Shown here in pieces: positions 23,528 through 36,290 of a stretch of 64,000 nucleotides of DNA. The stretch spans positions 130,274,207 through 130,338,206 of the forward strand of contig NC_050098.1 of the NCBI RefSeq assembly GCF_902167145.1, in the 5' to 3' direction. The stretch comes from Zea mays. Lineage: Eukaryota; Streptophyta; Magnoliopsida; Poales; Poaceae. A model generated the notes under the pieces. It had not been told where the DNA came from. It saw nothing but the letters and a program-made list of their open reading frames with translations, and ran no database searches. Positions within the stretch are counted from its first letter, which is position 1. The number at the start of each line of letters is the position of its first letter. The position numbers and the translations under genes are program-made.

Positions 23528-24750
23528 AATAAGAGACAAACAAATCACAAGCAATAAGCACACGAGACACGAGTGATTTGTTTCCCGAGTTTGGTTCCAG
23601 AAAGAACCTACGTCCTCATTGAGGAATCCACAAAGGACAGGTCTTTTCAACCCTTTCTCTCCAACGGTCACCAAGATCGATGAGTGTTCCTTCTTTTCTT
23701 TGTCAATGGAAAGACTGGAGTCTCCACAAGACCGACCACAAAGATAAGAGCTCTTGCTAGCTTTACAATTCAATGGGAGTCAAAACTCCACGCTCAAATG
23801 AACACAAGAGGTAGCACACACTTTCTTCTCAAGGATTCTCATAAGGCACTATCTCTCAACGCACACGAGTTGCTTCTCTAGCTTGATCTTGTCTTTTGTG
23901 GCACTTGTAAGGCTTTGATGTGTATGGAAGTATTATTTTAGTACATAGGAGTTAATACTTAGCTCTTGTATATGAATGAATAGTTCTTATTGTGAATGGG
24001 CTGGTTGGGGTCCCTTTTAAATCCTCCAACCACCCATATAGTTGTTATACCTCATCTGCCAGTATTGCGCATTGGCGGACGGTCCGCGACCCTCCAACGG
24101 TTAGATCTAACATTTTCAACGGATATAGCTCACAATCCAATGACTATGACTGACTAAAAAATAGTTATCTTCCCTTAGTGACGTCATGCAGACGGTCCAC
24201 CCTTAGTCCTGGATGGTTCACGTCATCTTCTATAATTTCTTTGCTGAACTTGTCACCTTCGGTCTGAATCAATATTACACATATGGATGGTCCACGATTT
24301 ATAGCCGAACGACCCGCGATGGTGTCCGGACGGTACTTGCCTGAGGTCGAACGGTTCGTAGTTCAAGCACATGAAACAACAAGTTTATGAGTAATTTCTG
24401 GTCATATTACTTTGTACGGTCCATAGTTGGTGTCGGGCAGTCCGCGCTTTGTAATTTCCAGAACTTGAGATCTGTCAAACTTTGAAGTATCTTCAAGATG
24501 ATTTGACTGCACTTGGTGGTGTTTCTATAACTTAGACAAATATATCTTGTGCTTTCTAACTAATCTAAGTCATGGAACTTGGATTTTTAATACTTCTAAC
24601 TCATTCTGATTTCTGACACTTAGAGACTCCGAAGTTGATCTTTATGAACATGTAAATCATAGACTTGGCAAACTAGTTTATTTATATGATTATGATGGTC
24701 ATCAAGCACTAAAACTAATGTAAAAATGGTTTAAAGACATTCCTCTTCCA
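23528..24750 (-). repeat. Old SIRE-type LTR, probably solo, 5' edge truncated
   Basis: On the + strand the order of landmarks matches the SIRE LTRs at 19344 and 11355: GAGACACGAGTGATTTG, a CCTACGTCCTCATTGAGG equivalent, TTTCAACCCTTTCTCT, a Trp/Phe-rich middle, then near the end GACTTGGCAAACTAGTT. The Opie-type palindromes are replaced by GGACGGTCCGCG-type motifs (24070-24440). About 90 bp of the edge next to 23528 is missing. No gag or pol is attached, so it is a solo LTR or fragment. Confidence 0.6.
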
Positions 24751-26065
24751 CCAATAACGTTTAAGAGAGTACCGTTGGCCGTTAGAAGTTATTAACTTCT
24801 CATGGGCTCTTCTGGAGGCCATACGAAGTTAAATGGCCGTTGAAAGTTTCTTGTTTTAGTGTCGTGACGGTCTGCACAGTTTTTGTTTTAGTATCCTAAT
24901 ATGTTGTCCTCTTTTTAATGAAGGGCAGCGAAAAGCCTCTTGTCATGTTGGTATATATCGCTAGATCTATAAAAAATTATTTCTTTTTTTTTATAGTGAT
25001 GGTAAGTGTTCTAGCAAAATTTCGCTTCGGATTGTGATTCGCCTTGGTAGTGTCAAATGCGTGTTTGCAGCTAGCACGCCAACAAGAGTCCTAAATAAAG
25101 TCTTATTTTAAACGTTAACAGGAGTCCTAAATAAAGTCCTATTTTAAAATATAGAACGCTAAAATTCTGTGCCACACTGTTAAATGTCTAAAAAAATCTT
25201 AATATATTTGGACCTACGCAGCAGGAGAAAAATCATACCTCAAACCCGTCTAAGATTTAAGCATACCAATCTATGTCAAGTGAGGCAGCGAACCAAACAG
25301 TCTCTTGTGTCCTAAATATGACCTCATGTGTTGTAGCTTTATTCTCATTTTATACATTATTTCTAACATTTTATTTCTTAAATAACATAATCTATTTACT
25401 AATAATATGATATATGACTCAATCGTTGGAGCTAGAAATGTTTTTATAGCCTTAAACACTTCAAGGTCCTATTTTAATTTCGAGCACTCAAATATAAGAA
25501 TTCTTGTTCGGCAGCCATTGCTACTTGCTAGGGAAGAAGGATCTATCACCCGTATTCAGCAGTGTAACCTGACCAACCAGATATCGAAGCGACGCAGTCG
25601 AATGCGTTCGGTTGGGGATCACATGTACACACCACTGACCTATCAGAACAGACAATCTACACATCATCATGCATGCCCTTGCCAGAAACTGGAGGCTGGA
25701 TTGGATGTTACTGTTAACCACGTAGTACGCATTTGCGTTGTCAAGAATCAGAACCCAGAGGCGCTAGCAAGCAAGCCCGAGCTCAGTCACTACTCACTCG
25801 CTACCCTACTGACCCTTGCTGTCAGGACCCAGAAATTAATTACAGTCACAATTGCCATGGGGAAGAACTTTCTTTTTTTTTAAAAAAAAAGAAGAAGACA
25901 GAAGGCGCCTCGTCTGTAGAACATACTTCTTCCAGCCTTAGCAGCCCCCAGGCCCCAGTACAGGAGGCTCAGGCCCTTCTCTAGATCTGGCATGCTGCTG
26001 GCTCGCAAAATGCTTCAAAGCAAGCCCGCCGCCGCTTGGGAGAGTTGCATTGCATTCTTCAGTCT
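24751..26065. other. Intergenic and 3' flank of kinase gene
   Basis: No gene seen. A short direct duplication (about 45 bp, core AGTCCTAAATAAAGTC) lies at 25085-25145. The part adjoining 26066 should hold the kinase 3' UTR (- strand), but I see no convincing AATAAA signal close to the stop. Homopolymer T/A runs lie at 25868-25890. Confidence 0.5.
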
Positions 26066-29000
26066 TCACTCCTCGACGCTGTTCTTCGCGTTCCGCTGCT
26101 GGATGGCGTAACGCCTCTGCAGCTCGCGGAGCCTCTCCAGAAGCTCCTGGAACGACGGCCGTTGCTGCGGGTCGCTGCTCACGGCGAGGGGAATTCGTTA
26201 GCAGGAATAGTTAAGTGCATACAGTACTGTAGCATCGTCTATAGGGACTCACTGGGGTCTAAAAATTTGTCCTTTCCTAAAAAAACAGTACAAAAAGATG
26301 TGATAAACAGTACGTACCTTTCCCAACAGTTCAGGATAATTGATCTCCACTGAGGATCTACTTCGCTTGGGATATCCAACCTTTGGTTCATAAAACCTAC
26401 TGCGCCAATGACCTACGGATATGGGAGCATACCCTCGACAGTTAGGGATCGTCGAAGCTACCCAGACAAGCATTATCTTAAAAAAAATTGTGGCCGCAAA
26501 ACCCTGCAGTTTGACTGGTTATGATTTTCAAGTAACCAGTTATGCTAGCAGACGCAGTCTAAACATGCAACTGCGACGTACCTGCATCGAGTTCAGGTTT
26601 TCCCAGGGTATCTTCTGAGTAACGAGCTCCCATAGGATCACCCCATAGCTATACACATCAGACCTACATTAGCACCACAGAGAAAAAAATTTAGTAAATG
26701 TACAGAGGTGATAACAGGAACTTCCTTCGATTAAGATTGTCCGCAGCTTACTTTTCATCGGAAGGTTCGTTGCGCAGCACCTCTGGCGCCATCCATTGCG
26801 GCTGGGTAGGAAAGCCACATCGAATAAGTTAAAGCAGAAAATAACACAGGGCAAAACTTTAAACCAATCACATTTGATATATCAAATACTCAGATTAAGC
26901 TTGCTTGAGCTTACTGTTCCTTTTCCCGTTTTTGTTGTCAAGAAAGTTTCGCGCTTGAGACGTGAAAGGCCAAAGTCCGCCACCTGATTGAGTCGGAAGA
27001 AATGAGAAGAGGCAAGCGGGGAAACACAAAATATTTGGAAAACAAATGAACTCCAATGTACCTTCACAGTCCAGTTCTTGTCGACTAACAGATTAGATGA
27101 CTTCAAATCTCGGTGAATGATAGGTGGGCTGGAATGGTGAAGATAGTTCATGCCCCTTGCCTGTATAAATACAAAACAATGACTAACGGATTGCAGTATA
27201 CATAGACGCAATGAAGAAAAAATTGCTAGAGAATTAGCAGTTCCTTGTTTTCATATATGAAGCGAGAACTGTCTGGCCCCAAAGTGTTAACTGAATATGT
27301 GCATAATGGAGTCATAATACCAAAAAAATGCACTTACAATATCTAAAGCCATGTGAACATGTCGTCTCACACCCAACTTGGTAGCACTCCTTTGAAGTAA
27401 GCGAAACAAGCTTCCACTGCATTTGAAAAGACAGAAGTGAAAAAATACGGAAATGAACCAAAAAGAGAGAAGTGTTTGAGTGCTTGACAGTGTTTTGAAC
27501 ATGGAACCAACCCAACCCAAGGAAAAGGATATCATAGATCTGCTGTCATCCATCACCCATGGAGAATACTCCCTCAGAATCAAAATATATAATGGTACTT
27601 CAGGCATTGTCATAGCCTACAAGGTGACACTTTGACTAGCAATTTCTACGAAAAATATGATCTTCAATAAACATAATTAAATATTGTGAAAGTAATTTTC
27701 ATGATAAATCTAGCAACATCTTACATAGTCAATCTACGCAATCCTTTACATATCCATGGTCAAAGTCAAAAAAATGTTTGATCTGTAGGAATTTAAACGG
27801 CATATATCTTGAAGTTTGAACCAGGGAAAGTATCACCTAGGCTATACATTATGGTTTTATATTCTATACATGCATCAAGATTCACTAAGGTTGGACAGAA
27901 TACTTCAATTTCGAGAGAAACATTTTTACTAGTTACTACATAATCCTACTTAAATACAGATTTTATTTTACAGGATACAATACTTCCAACAGCAAAATGT
28001 ATGCATATCAATGACTTCTCAACTTAAACCAAGCCTAGATTTTCTGAATTTAAATTTCCTTTTCCTTATGCAACTATTGCTGTTGCAGTCGAACAATTCA
28101 ACCAGATATAAACATACTTCTTGGCTCAACTCATGTAGATGTGCAACAGTGACTCAGTGAGATAATGCTACAGAATAAGAAACACTTGCAAACATGTATG
28201 CCCATAAAAAAAAGTAGGCACATACCGAGGGAGAAACTCTGTTACAATACAAAGGCGTTGTGGAGACGTAACCGCACCCATGAAGAGCAGTATGTTAGGA
28301 TGGCGCAGTTTTTTCATAAGGGACACCTTCACATATAAATGGTATTAGTGCAATAAGTCACCACCTTTGATATGAAAGTCACAAAATCTTAAGTTAGCAC
28401 AGACTTCACTACAACTTTCCAGAATCAACTCAAAAGAAAACATATACGAACATCTGTGAGCATGTTAGTGTTTATGTCTATCTACATCAATATATTTGGT
28501 GACGATGTTGGTAGGTTCGGCAGAAATCCTGAAACTGAAACACAATTTGTACTTCATTTGTTTCAAGTTTATCTGTATTTTGATTCAGAACTTAATTACT
28601 CTGCCTCCAGAATGAGCGACATATCCACCTGTTATAAGCTGTACATAAGTTATAGCTGGGGATGGATATTTACCTCTTGTCGAAAGGACAGTATCACATC
28701 TTCTGAATATTCTTGCCTGGAGAAAACTTTAACAGCCACATCCTGCCACAACATGCCACATAAGATGATGAAGCTAAAAGCAAAAGTAAACAAGATTAGT
28801 AATTAATGCAACAGTCAAGAAACAGAACATACCGAACCATACCACAAAGCATGATATACTGTCCCACAAGAGCCTGGACATGTAGAAGTTAAACAGAGAA
28901 TGATCAAAACACATTCAATATAATAGAAAGCAGTACACAGTACACCTCAGTGTGCTTTAGTAGGATGTCTGTCAGACTTGCACATAAGACCCCTTTTTTA

Positions 29001-32000
29001 AAATTATGAACCTCACGTGAAGATTATTCCTATTGTATCACCATAACAAAGATCATGCTAAGGCTTATTTTGCGAAGTTAAATTCATGGCTTGTTGAAAA
29101 AGAAAATTGAAGACTAAATGTATAAAAAGTTTCAGGAGCACACTGGTGATCAAAGTTCTCCAGAGGTTCAGACCATGAGTGCTTAGAGCATGACAAACAT
29201 ACAAACTAGTAGCAGCATCAAAGTTTAAAATTTCAGCCTGATATTTCAAGTTATTTAGTCCCCCCCACCACACACAAAGGCTTTGCCACTATGTTGTCAT
29301 CATGAGGACATGGTTTGTACTTCGAATAATTAGAAAGAATATAGGCCCAACAGACGCAAAGTAGGTATATTCACATCTCCAACTGTAGTGCCTGTCTGTC
29401 TTTTTTTTTTGGAAATAGAGAATATGCAAACAAATTTAGATATAAAGTAGGCACTCCGAAATGCAGGATGCAGACGAGAACAAGCCAAATGCTACCAAAG
29501 AACAATTAATAAATGACACAAAAGAAAAACGAAGCTGCTTTTATTTCAGGCAAATCAAATAAGAAACCATGAATAAAAAATTCCATATGATCAAGCAACC
29601 ATTCGCAAAAGGAGAAGCAATTACCTTGCCCTATTTGTTCTCCAATGACAAGGTCTTCCCATAAGATCTCATAATCCAGACAATCCGCTTCATGATCTAC
29701 TTTGTAGAGAGCACTGCTATTAGTGCTTCCTGTGCTGCTTGCACTGCTTGTGCTGTTATTGTTGTAAGAGGACCAGGAACCTGATGCCTCATTTTTGCTA
29801 GGTAGGTTGTGTTCAGCGCCTTGGGAATCTGGAGCTATGCTAGAATCTGAAACCTTCTGATGATTCATAACATTCTCTTGGTCTCCATGCAACAATATCA
29901 CATGATTTCTTTCATCAGGTCCGTCATTCTCGCGCACTTTCCAAGGCCATGATATCCCTTTCTTGTTCAGTAGTGCCTCTGCCTTTGAACTCAAAAACTT
30001 GTGCAGACCTACTTTTCCTTCTAATTCATCACTGCTTGGGTTCGTTGATTTCCCAGGGGAGTTCTCATCTGTAGAAAAGGGACCATGTGGTGCATTCCCT
30101 CTAGGTGTATTTGTTCCGCTAGATGTTGGTTCTTCCTTTGCACCACGATCCGAACAATGACTCTCACCACTGCCACCTTCCCGTTCTATGCCATAATCGT
30201 CTGTGCTGACCCGAGAACGAACTTTATTTGTGACCTTGGTAGCCTGTGTTATTATTCTAAAAATCAAAAAGGAATATGCTAGCAACAATTAAGAATATAG
30301 ACTAAAAAGAGTCCATATTTGATTACTACACAAGTCATGCCAAAGATATTCTAGAATTTAGAAGAACAATCAAGGTGCATCTAGAAGTGACCATGCACAC
30401 ACATTTAAAGTCCATAATAAGTTATAGTTGTTGCTTGAGATGGTGTTCAATTCTAGCACGCCTGGTAAAACGATATTTGAACTACAAATGGACCATTGAA
30501 ATAAAAGTCACATCAATTCGCAGGACAGCATGATATAAGAACAATATCTGTCTAAGCTAGATGCTATGTATTCAGGAAATGAAGTAGCGGTACATCTACA
30601 ACTTTTGCTTCATATAATGAAAAACCATCTTACCAAATTCGTTATCCTGGATGCAAAAGTGCTTTGCAGGGGTATCTGAGGATCAAAAGGACTTCTGTTC
30701 AACAAATTGATTCTGCGACTAGTGTTGCTGCAACTCCCATCACAAGATGTCCTAGATGATTCTGATTGAGGCCTTGCAGAGGTTGGAGGCTTACAAAATA
30801 TCTGCTCCAAGTGGCGGGAATCACTTGAAACACAAATGATACCCACCAAACTTCCATCTTCATCATAGAAAGGTGTGTTGGTGGCAACAGCTGAAAATCT
30901 ATCTCCTTGTTTGCTCTTAACTGGAAACTTCCCAGTCCAACTTTCACCCATAGAAATACGTCGGAAAATGTCATTCACCACATTGTGATCACCAGAATCA
31001 ACCAGAAGCATGAGGGCGTCCTGACCAAGGGCTTCTGATGCAGGATAGCCAAACAGATTCTCCGCAGACTGATTCCTACGTAGTAAGTAAATGACAAAAT
31101 ATGGTGAAAAGGGAAGCACAAACAAGAACAGAATAGAACCAAGAGCATTTGTGAAGTACCTATTGTGCTAATGTAGCAAAATTAAAAAGCATACAAACTT
31201 CTCAAACCAAAATGTTTATCCGATTAAAGGGCAAATAAGTAGCATTCAAGATTTAAAAATGACAAATAGACTGTTATGAGTGAAGTGCATATTATGTCAA
31301 TACTTACATAAGAAATGCAACTCAAAACGAATTTTGATCTTGCATGGAGCTCCTGATGCATTTTGTGACTCAATGTTGGCCCCCAAGCAACCAACAACTA
31401 CAGAGGAAGTGCCTTATCATGTTATTTTAGTTATATCAATATGTGCAATAATGTAGAAGTAGAACTTTAGGGTACAAGCTCGTCACCAGAACCAGCTAAA
31501 GTCTAGGCATCCCATCTAGCATTTCCTTACTTTTACTTCGCATCGATAAGATAATATGTAACAGCACATCCTTACAGAGCTAGGGTTATATAGAGTGCCA
31601 ACAATGTAACCGATTGTCATTTGCACTATCCCACTGCAACCTCTATCGCATGTTTACTGATAGATAAAAATGGCACACAAGAATTGCTTAAGATTCTAGG
31701 ATTGCTATCGCAAGAGGTTCAAATAAATTTCATTTTGGTCACAACTCGTATATGTGGCCACTTACTCCATTTCAGGCACTACAATCAACATATCTAACCA
31801 GCATGACTACTGCATTTCCTCGAATGTTTGTCAATCTCCCAAGTTGCAGTCAAGCAAGTAAAAAAAGGTGAAGCGCCAGAAATCTAACCAGTATATGATC
31901 CTCCCATCGAGGTCAAGAATGTGGACGGAATGCCCCAGTGACTGCAGCACCCTGGAGTACTGCCTCTCAGGCAGCCTAGCGCTGGTGCTACCATTTCCAG

Positions 32001-32292
32001 CGCCCGTGGCCCGGCCCTCCCGATGCAGCGGCGATGAGTGCGGGAAAGACGCCGACCCACGGGCCCACGCACGCTGCCCGCCCTCAAATCCCCCGGACAG
32101 CAGCCTACCTGGTGGCCCCGCCTTCGCCTTGGTCGGCGGTGGCACCGGCGCGCCGCGCCGCGGCGAGACGGATTGCGAGCGCCGCCGCTCCACGGCGCCG
32201 GGTATCAGCTTGGACATCTCCTGCTTGAGCTGCGCCTGCCCAACCTCCAGCTCCCGGATCTTCTTCAGGAGTTCCTCCCCGCTGGAGTCCAT
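26066..32292 (-). CDS. PAS-domain Raf-like MAPKKK (Ser/Thr kinase), 13 exons, 752 aa
   Basis: Exons, - strand: 31889-32292, 30634-31075, 29625-30243, 28833-28873, 28674-28742, 28226-28326, 27338-27416, 27062-27160, 26915-26983, 26752-26801, 26582-26663, 26318-26412, 26066-26174. All introns are GT-AG and all phases join. Start chosen is ATG 32290-32292 ([18 protein letters not shown]). Domains: N-terminal coiled coil (about 5-30), basic/Pro linker, PAS domain (about 112-232), Ser-rich linker, kinase domain (about 481-745). Visible motifs: Gly loop GQGSCG (487-492), Lys507, Glu525, HRDLKSSN (601-608), DFG (621-623), GTPQWMAPE (640-648). The PAS plus Raf-like arrangement is that of the Arabidopsis group that includes Raf10 and Raf11, which act in ABA signalling and seed dormancy by phosphorylating SnRK2 kinases; a similar role here is inference. 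The gene looks intact. Confidence 0.93.
27569..27830. mobile_element. Stowaway-like MITE in kinase intron
   Basis: A 262-bp AT-rich segment with imperfect inverted ends (CTCCCTCAGAATCAAAATAT at the left; the right end read in reverse starts CTTTCCCTGGTTCAAA) and TA on both sides (27567-27568, 27831-27832). It lies in the intron between exons 6 and 7 of the kinase. Size, ends and TA target fit a Stowaway-type element; no transposase. Confidence 0.6.
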
Positions 32293-32700
32293 CCCCGCCG
32301 CGGCAGTGGGTGGCTTCCTCGAAACCACCGAGGCCACCTCGTCCTCAAACCACCGGCTTCACCGACTTCCACGAGCGCCCTACAGCTGATGGCGCCGCCG
32401 CCGCGTCCCCTTTCGCCTCCTCAGGGGCGGCTCCGACGAGCTCGAAAGGCCGCTCCTTTATCCGCTCCCAAGGCAGATTCGACGCAAACGGAGCAAAAGC
32501 TCCGAGCTTCCGGTTCTCTGAGATCTCCAGCAGCGATTTCCCGTACAGAAACCGGTTGAATCGATGAAAAATACGATCTTTTCTGGGGAGCGGTTCTTGA
32601 CCTGTGCGTGGAAGGGGAGCAAATTGCTGTGGAATCTGTCTCTCTCACAAGTCACACACACGCATGACGCATCCGGATGGAGATTGAATGAATAAAATAA
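32293..32700 (-). promoter_or_regulatory. 5' leader and proximal promoter of kinase gene
   Basis: GC-rich, Arg/Pro-codon-like sequence for about 250 bp upstream of the ATG, then CT-rich sequence (around 32630-32650) and an AT-rich stretch with TTTATTTTATTC on the - strand near 32690. No canonical TATA box is seen. An in-frame stop lies upstream of the GTG at 32337, so the coding region cannot start much earlier. Confidence 0.45.
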
Positions 32701-34299
32701 ACACAAGTAATAATAATTGGTAGAATAAATGATAGAGAGAGAAAAAAGTTATGTCATATAGAATATGGAGGGAAGTGAGACTGTCTCCACGTATTGTAAT
32801 ACTGTTTGTTCAGTTAAGTTTAAAACGAAAAAATTAAATAGTAGATGAAATATGAGATCCGGTGAAAATAGCATGAGGTGTTCTTTATAATGTTCCCTAG
32901 TGATTGGTGAACTTGGTGATAAAAAAATTGCTGAGGCTGTTTGCCAGGTTGCTATAGTGGCATTTTACATCTAGTCTTAGTTTTTGTTTGATATTTGGAG
33001 CCTTGCCAACATATTTTGTACCCATTTTTCGATTTCTTTTCTATATTTTCTTGGGTGTTGTGTTGATCCACACAGGCGTTGTCCCTGTTCCTATCTACCT
33101 ACCTTATTGCCAGTGCCAACAGGCGCTATCTCTGTTCCTAGTCACCTCCCTTGCTATGTATCGTAACGAGGGAAAATATTAGCAACTAGTGAATTGGTAT
33201 TGGTTGGTGTATTACTACACATCAAAGACGTTTTATGCCACTCTGGAATAAAAGAATATTTCCCGAATTTTGTGTGTTTTTCTATGTTTTTAAACTAATT
33301 TCTGTGAAGAAAATTATGTGTTCCAAAGGAGCTCTTATTATCACCTACTGTTGCTACAATTTTAGGATGGATTTATGGTTAGTTCTTGGCTTTTAACCGT
33401 CTAGATCTATATGACTATGTGTTGCAAGTTTGGAGTTCCTTTTTGGTGGGCATTTATATGGTTTGCTTTTCTTGTTGTAGGTCCTTTGTGGGTGCCAATT
33501 GATTAGCACTCAACTGTCTGGAAGTGTATGCTTGCATGCCATAAATTTTGGTCAACTTTTTCTTCCCTTGTGTTTGTTGCTAGTGTGACCTTTTTCATGT
33601 GGTGTATATACTTCTCAACAGAACATCTAGCCATGCCCATATCTAACTCTACCTACCAATAATCAAGCAAGATGTAAAAGACAAAGGAGATGTGGTAAAG
33701 CTCTGACTAATCTCTTTTTCACGCCCTGGCTTGATTTTAATGCTTAATCGGATACTAGACTGCAGTACACCACAAAAGTATGGAGAGAAAAAGAACACGA
33801 AGAAAGAAAGAAAGAAAGAAAGAAAAGAGAAGGATAGAAAAAAAAAACACTACAGTAGTTAGTACTTAGTAACCCCTGTGCCTTTCTCCAAACAAAGCTT
33901 TCTGCCATGTTCGTGTTTACGCCTTAAATTGGACCAAAGTTTGCAGGTCCTGATTATAGTTTCAATCGATGGATTTTTCTCAGAAACACCAACTGGTTGT
34001 ACAACTTTATTTTTTATCGGTGTTAAGCATGAGAAATAATGTTGTGGCCTTGCACACCGAAATAACCTGGAATTCCATAGATAATCATGAGCGGGTTTTT
34101 ACTCACGAGTCATATATAGAGATAGACTAGTACTGATATTTTCTGTTGACGATTTTTAGACGGAAAAGAACTCCCAAAGTAGCCAATCCGTGGACCAATC
34201 CCTTTCAGCTGTCAAGTTTGGCATGTGGCTTCCCAATACTGCACTCCTCGCTCAGCAACAGTATATTCCCTCCAAAAACATTGGATCACATGCAATCAT
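32701..34299. other. Intergenic, no gene recognised
   Basis: AT-rich sequence with only short frames. It contains an (AAAG)n microsatellite at 33800-33826. No transposon ends or conserved domain seen. Confidence 0.5.
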
Positions 34300-34302
34300 T
34301 AA

Positions 34303-34419
34303 GGGCTAGTTTGGCATCCACATTTTTCCATGGGATTTTCAATTTTCCAAGGGAAAATGAACTAATTTCCCTTGGGAAAACGAAAAACCCTTGGAAAAAT
34401 GTGGTTCCCAAACTAGTCC
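34303..34419. mobile_element. Tourist-like MITE, 117 bp
   Basis: The ends are inverted: GGGCTAGTTTGG at 34303 and CCAAACTAGTCC ending at 34419. The inversion continues inward through CCACATTTTTCCA-type sequence. TAA flanks both sides (34300-34302, 34420-34422), the target duplication expected of PIF/Harbinger-derived MITEs. Almost the whole element folds into a hairpin. Confidence 0.85.
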
Positions 34420-34422
34420 TAA

Positions 34423-35312
34423 ACCTTTTTTTTTTCTTGGTAGTGTTCTGCTCCCGGACGCAATTCTTTCTTGTGGATGATATGCTTCAACACTTAGCGC
34501 GCTGTCCGTTTGGTTCACGTAATATGTAACGTGATGGATAGCGTACAGTAATCAGATATCACACTGAAAACTGACACCGATCTATTTACCACTGTCACTC
34601 AAATGTGAACCATTATCGTTGCCATTTAATTCGTGAACCAAATAACACTTGCATGTGAAAGAAGTAACAGACAGAGTTTTGATAACAAAATGAGTAAATG
34701 AATCGTATTCTTTTGTAAACATATAAGTAGCCCACGGATCACCCCTTGCTCGATCAATCAAATACATACGCCAGCTTTCCTTTTAGAAACATACACAGGC
34801 AAAGAGGACATTTGCAGATCGCAATTCCAATCGCACGCACGCCTTTAGAAACATACACAGATAAACTGGCAAAATGATATTCTTTTTTTACTGTTCATTA
34901 GCGCCAATCTGACCCATTTGCATGGCTGACAAATCCCCATGTAAAGTACCCATCTCTCCGAGTCCAATTATGCAGGACGAGCCATCGTCAGATGTTAGCC
35001 ACAGCTGCAGATCTGATTCAGCGGAGAACACATCGCACCGCTCCTCGCCACTCTTTTTTCTGGCCCTTTTTATACACGGCCTCGAGCCCTCGACGAGCTG
35101 GTGCCACACCAAAAGGGCCGCGAACCACAGGCTGTTCATGAATGACAAGGTGTGTTCTTTGGATCTCGAGCAACACAGCTGGCGTCTCTCAAAGGTCAAA
35201 GCAGCAAAGGCGTCGTCACGAGCCCAAGGGGGGGAGAAAGAGATGGGCGTGTCGCCATCGATGGGGAGAAAGCGACGCAGGGGTCCGATCCGAGGTTCAA
35301 CCAGCTATCTTG
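34423..35312 (-). other. Intergenic with a TATA-like box on the - strand
   Basis: No protein domain seen. The - strand has GTGTATAAAAAGGGCC with TATAAAAA at 35067-35074, preceded by GC-rich sequence and followed by several short ATG frames. This could be a promoter directed leftward, but no credible ORF follows it before 34423. Confidence 0.3.
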
Positions 35313-36127
35313 CTATGCCTTCCCCAGCCTGTCGTCAGAAATGCTGCAGAGACAAATTAAAAGGACAGATAGAGAGAAAAAACATGGTGTCAGTTCAGTA
35401 TTTGCATAATTAAGGATCAAGTACCTTAAGAACTCAGGCATAGCTCGACGACCTGCAAAAACAACAGGCGCACATTCAGTTGCCATGCATGTAGCATTTG
35501 CTTCAGCTGCACCACATGCATGGCATAAGATGCAGGTACAAGCAGAAGCCACCCCATGCGTTCTCCCAAACAGGACCGGGTTTACCCCTCCAGCACAACT
35601 TGCTGACCTCTTTGCCCCTGAAATTGGACACAAAAATAGGTTTAACTAACCAGTTGTCCGTGGTTTGGTATAGTTTGTATATATCATATAAATTGGTATT
35701 GAAGTCGTGATAGAATCAAGTGACCATATTAGGTTTTTAATAGAGTAGTATAGATTTTGACAAAGTTTACATAGCTAATGCGGCAAAAGGTTGGAAGTCT
35801 GAAAGATGACAAGTAATTGAAGTTGTCAAAATGGAATAGGATCTCTTCTTTCTAATATATATTTTATCAGTGTAAAATAGGATTATGATAGGGAAACAAA
35901 TCCTAGTAAGCAATAACTGCACTGGAATCCAAGTATACCGTAAGGATTAAACCTACCTGGACATAATGCCATAGCACATCAGTAAGAGCAATACAAAAGG
36001 CAGAAGACAAGATGTTGGAGAATCGATGCACCCCAGCTGATTTAGGAGCGATCGTGCTTGAGACCAAACTTCTTGATGGCCCATCAAAAGCCCATATATG
36101 CAACCCCATAGAAACAGTTAGTATCAA
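35313..36127 (-). pseudogene. Exon-like fragments of an unassigned gene
   Basis: Three stretches on the - strand have open frames and splice-like borders. 35957-36127 ends CAG|GTAGGT. 35425-35617 is preceded by TTTCAG and ends AAG|GTACTT. 35313-35343 follows CTGCAG and ends with TAG. The last two join in phase (..RAMPEFLS-ISDDRLGKA), but the first does not fit the phase of the second. So they are either non-adjacent exons, a decayed gene or chance. Cys-rich text (ACTCILCHACGAAEANATC) stands out, but I do not recognise a family. Confidence 0.3.
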
Positions 36128-36290
36128 ATAAGCGAAGCTGTTCGAGTAAAAGGGACCGCATCTTCAAAACTATTACAGCGACTGCAAGAATAAGAACGAA
36201 GCAACATAGAACTTAGAGGCACACTTATGTAAACATGATTTTTCTAGATAAGTTTGCAGTGCCGTCTTTCATTGTTGTGCTATTTGTTTT

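Noticed and set aside
32293..32337. Upstream in-frame extension of the kinase by 15 codons
   Set aside because: It would start at GTG; the first ATG in frame is 32290-32292 and matches the expected N-terminus of the family.
31868..32559. Open frames on the + strand over kinase exon 1 and leader
   Set aside because: By-products of GC-rich coding sequence on the other strand; they cross the exon border and lack any domain.
33800..33826. Purine-rich AAAG run as a polypurine tract
   Set aside because: It is a simple microsatellite with no LTR next to it.
34888..35199. 103-codon frame on the - strand downstream of the TATA-like box
   Set aside because: Has no ATG at its start and no recognisable domain; it spans the TATA-like box itself.
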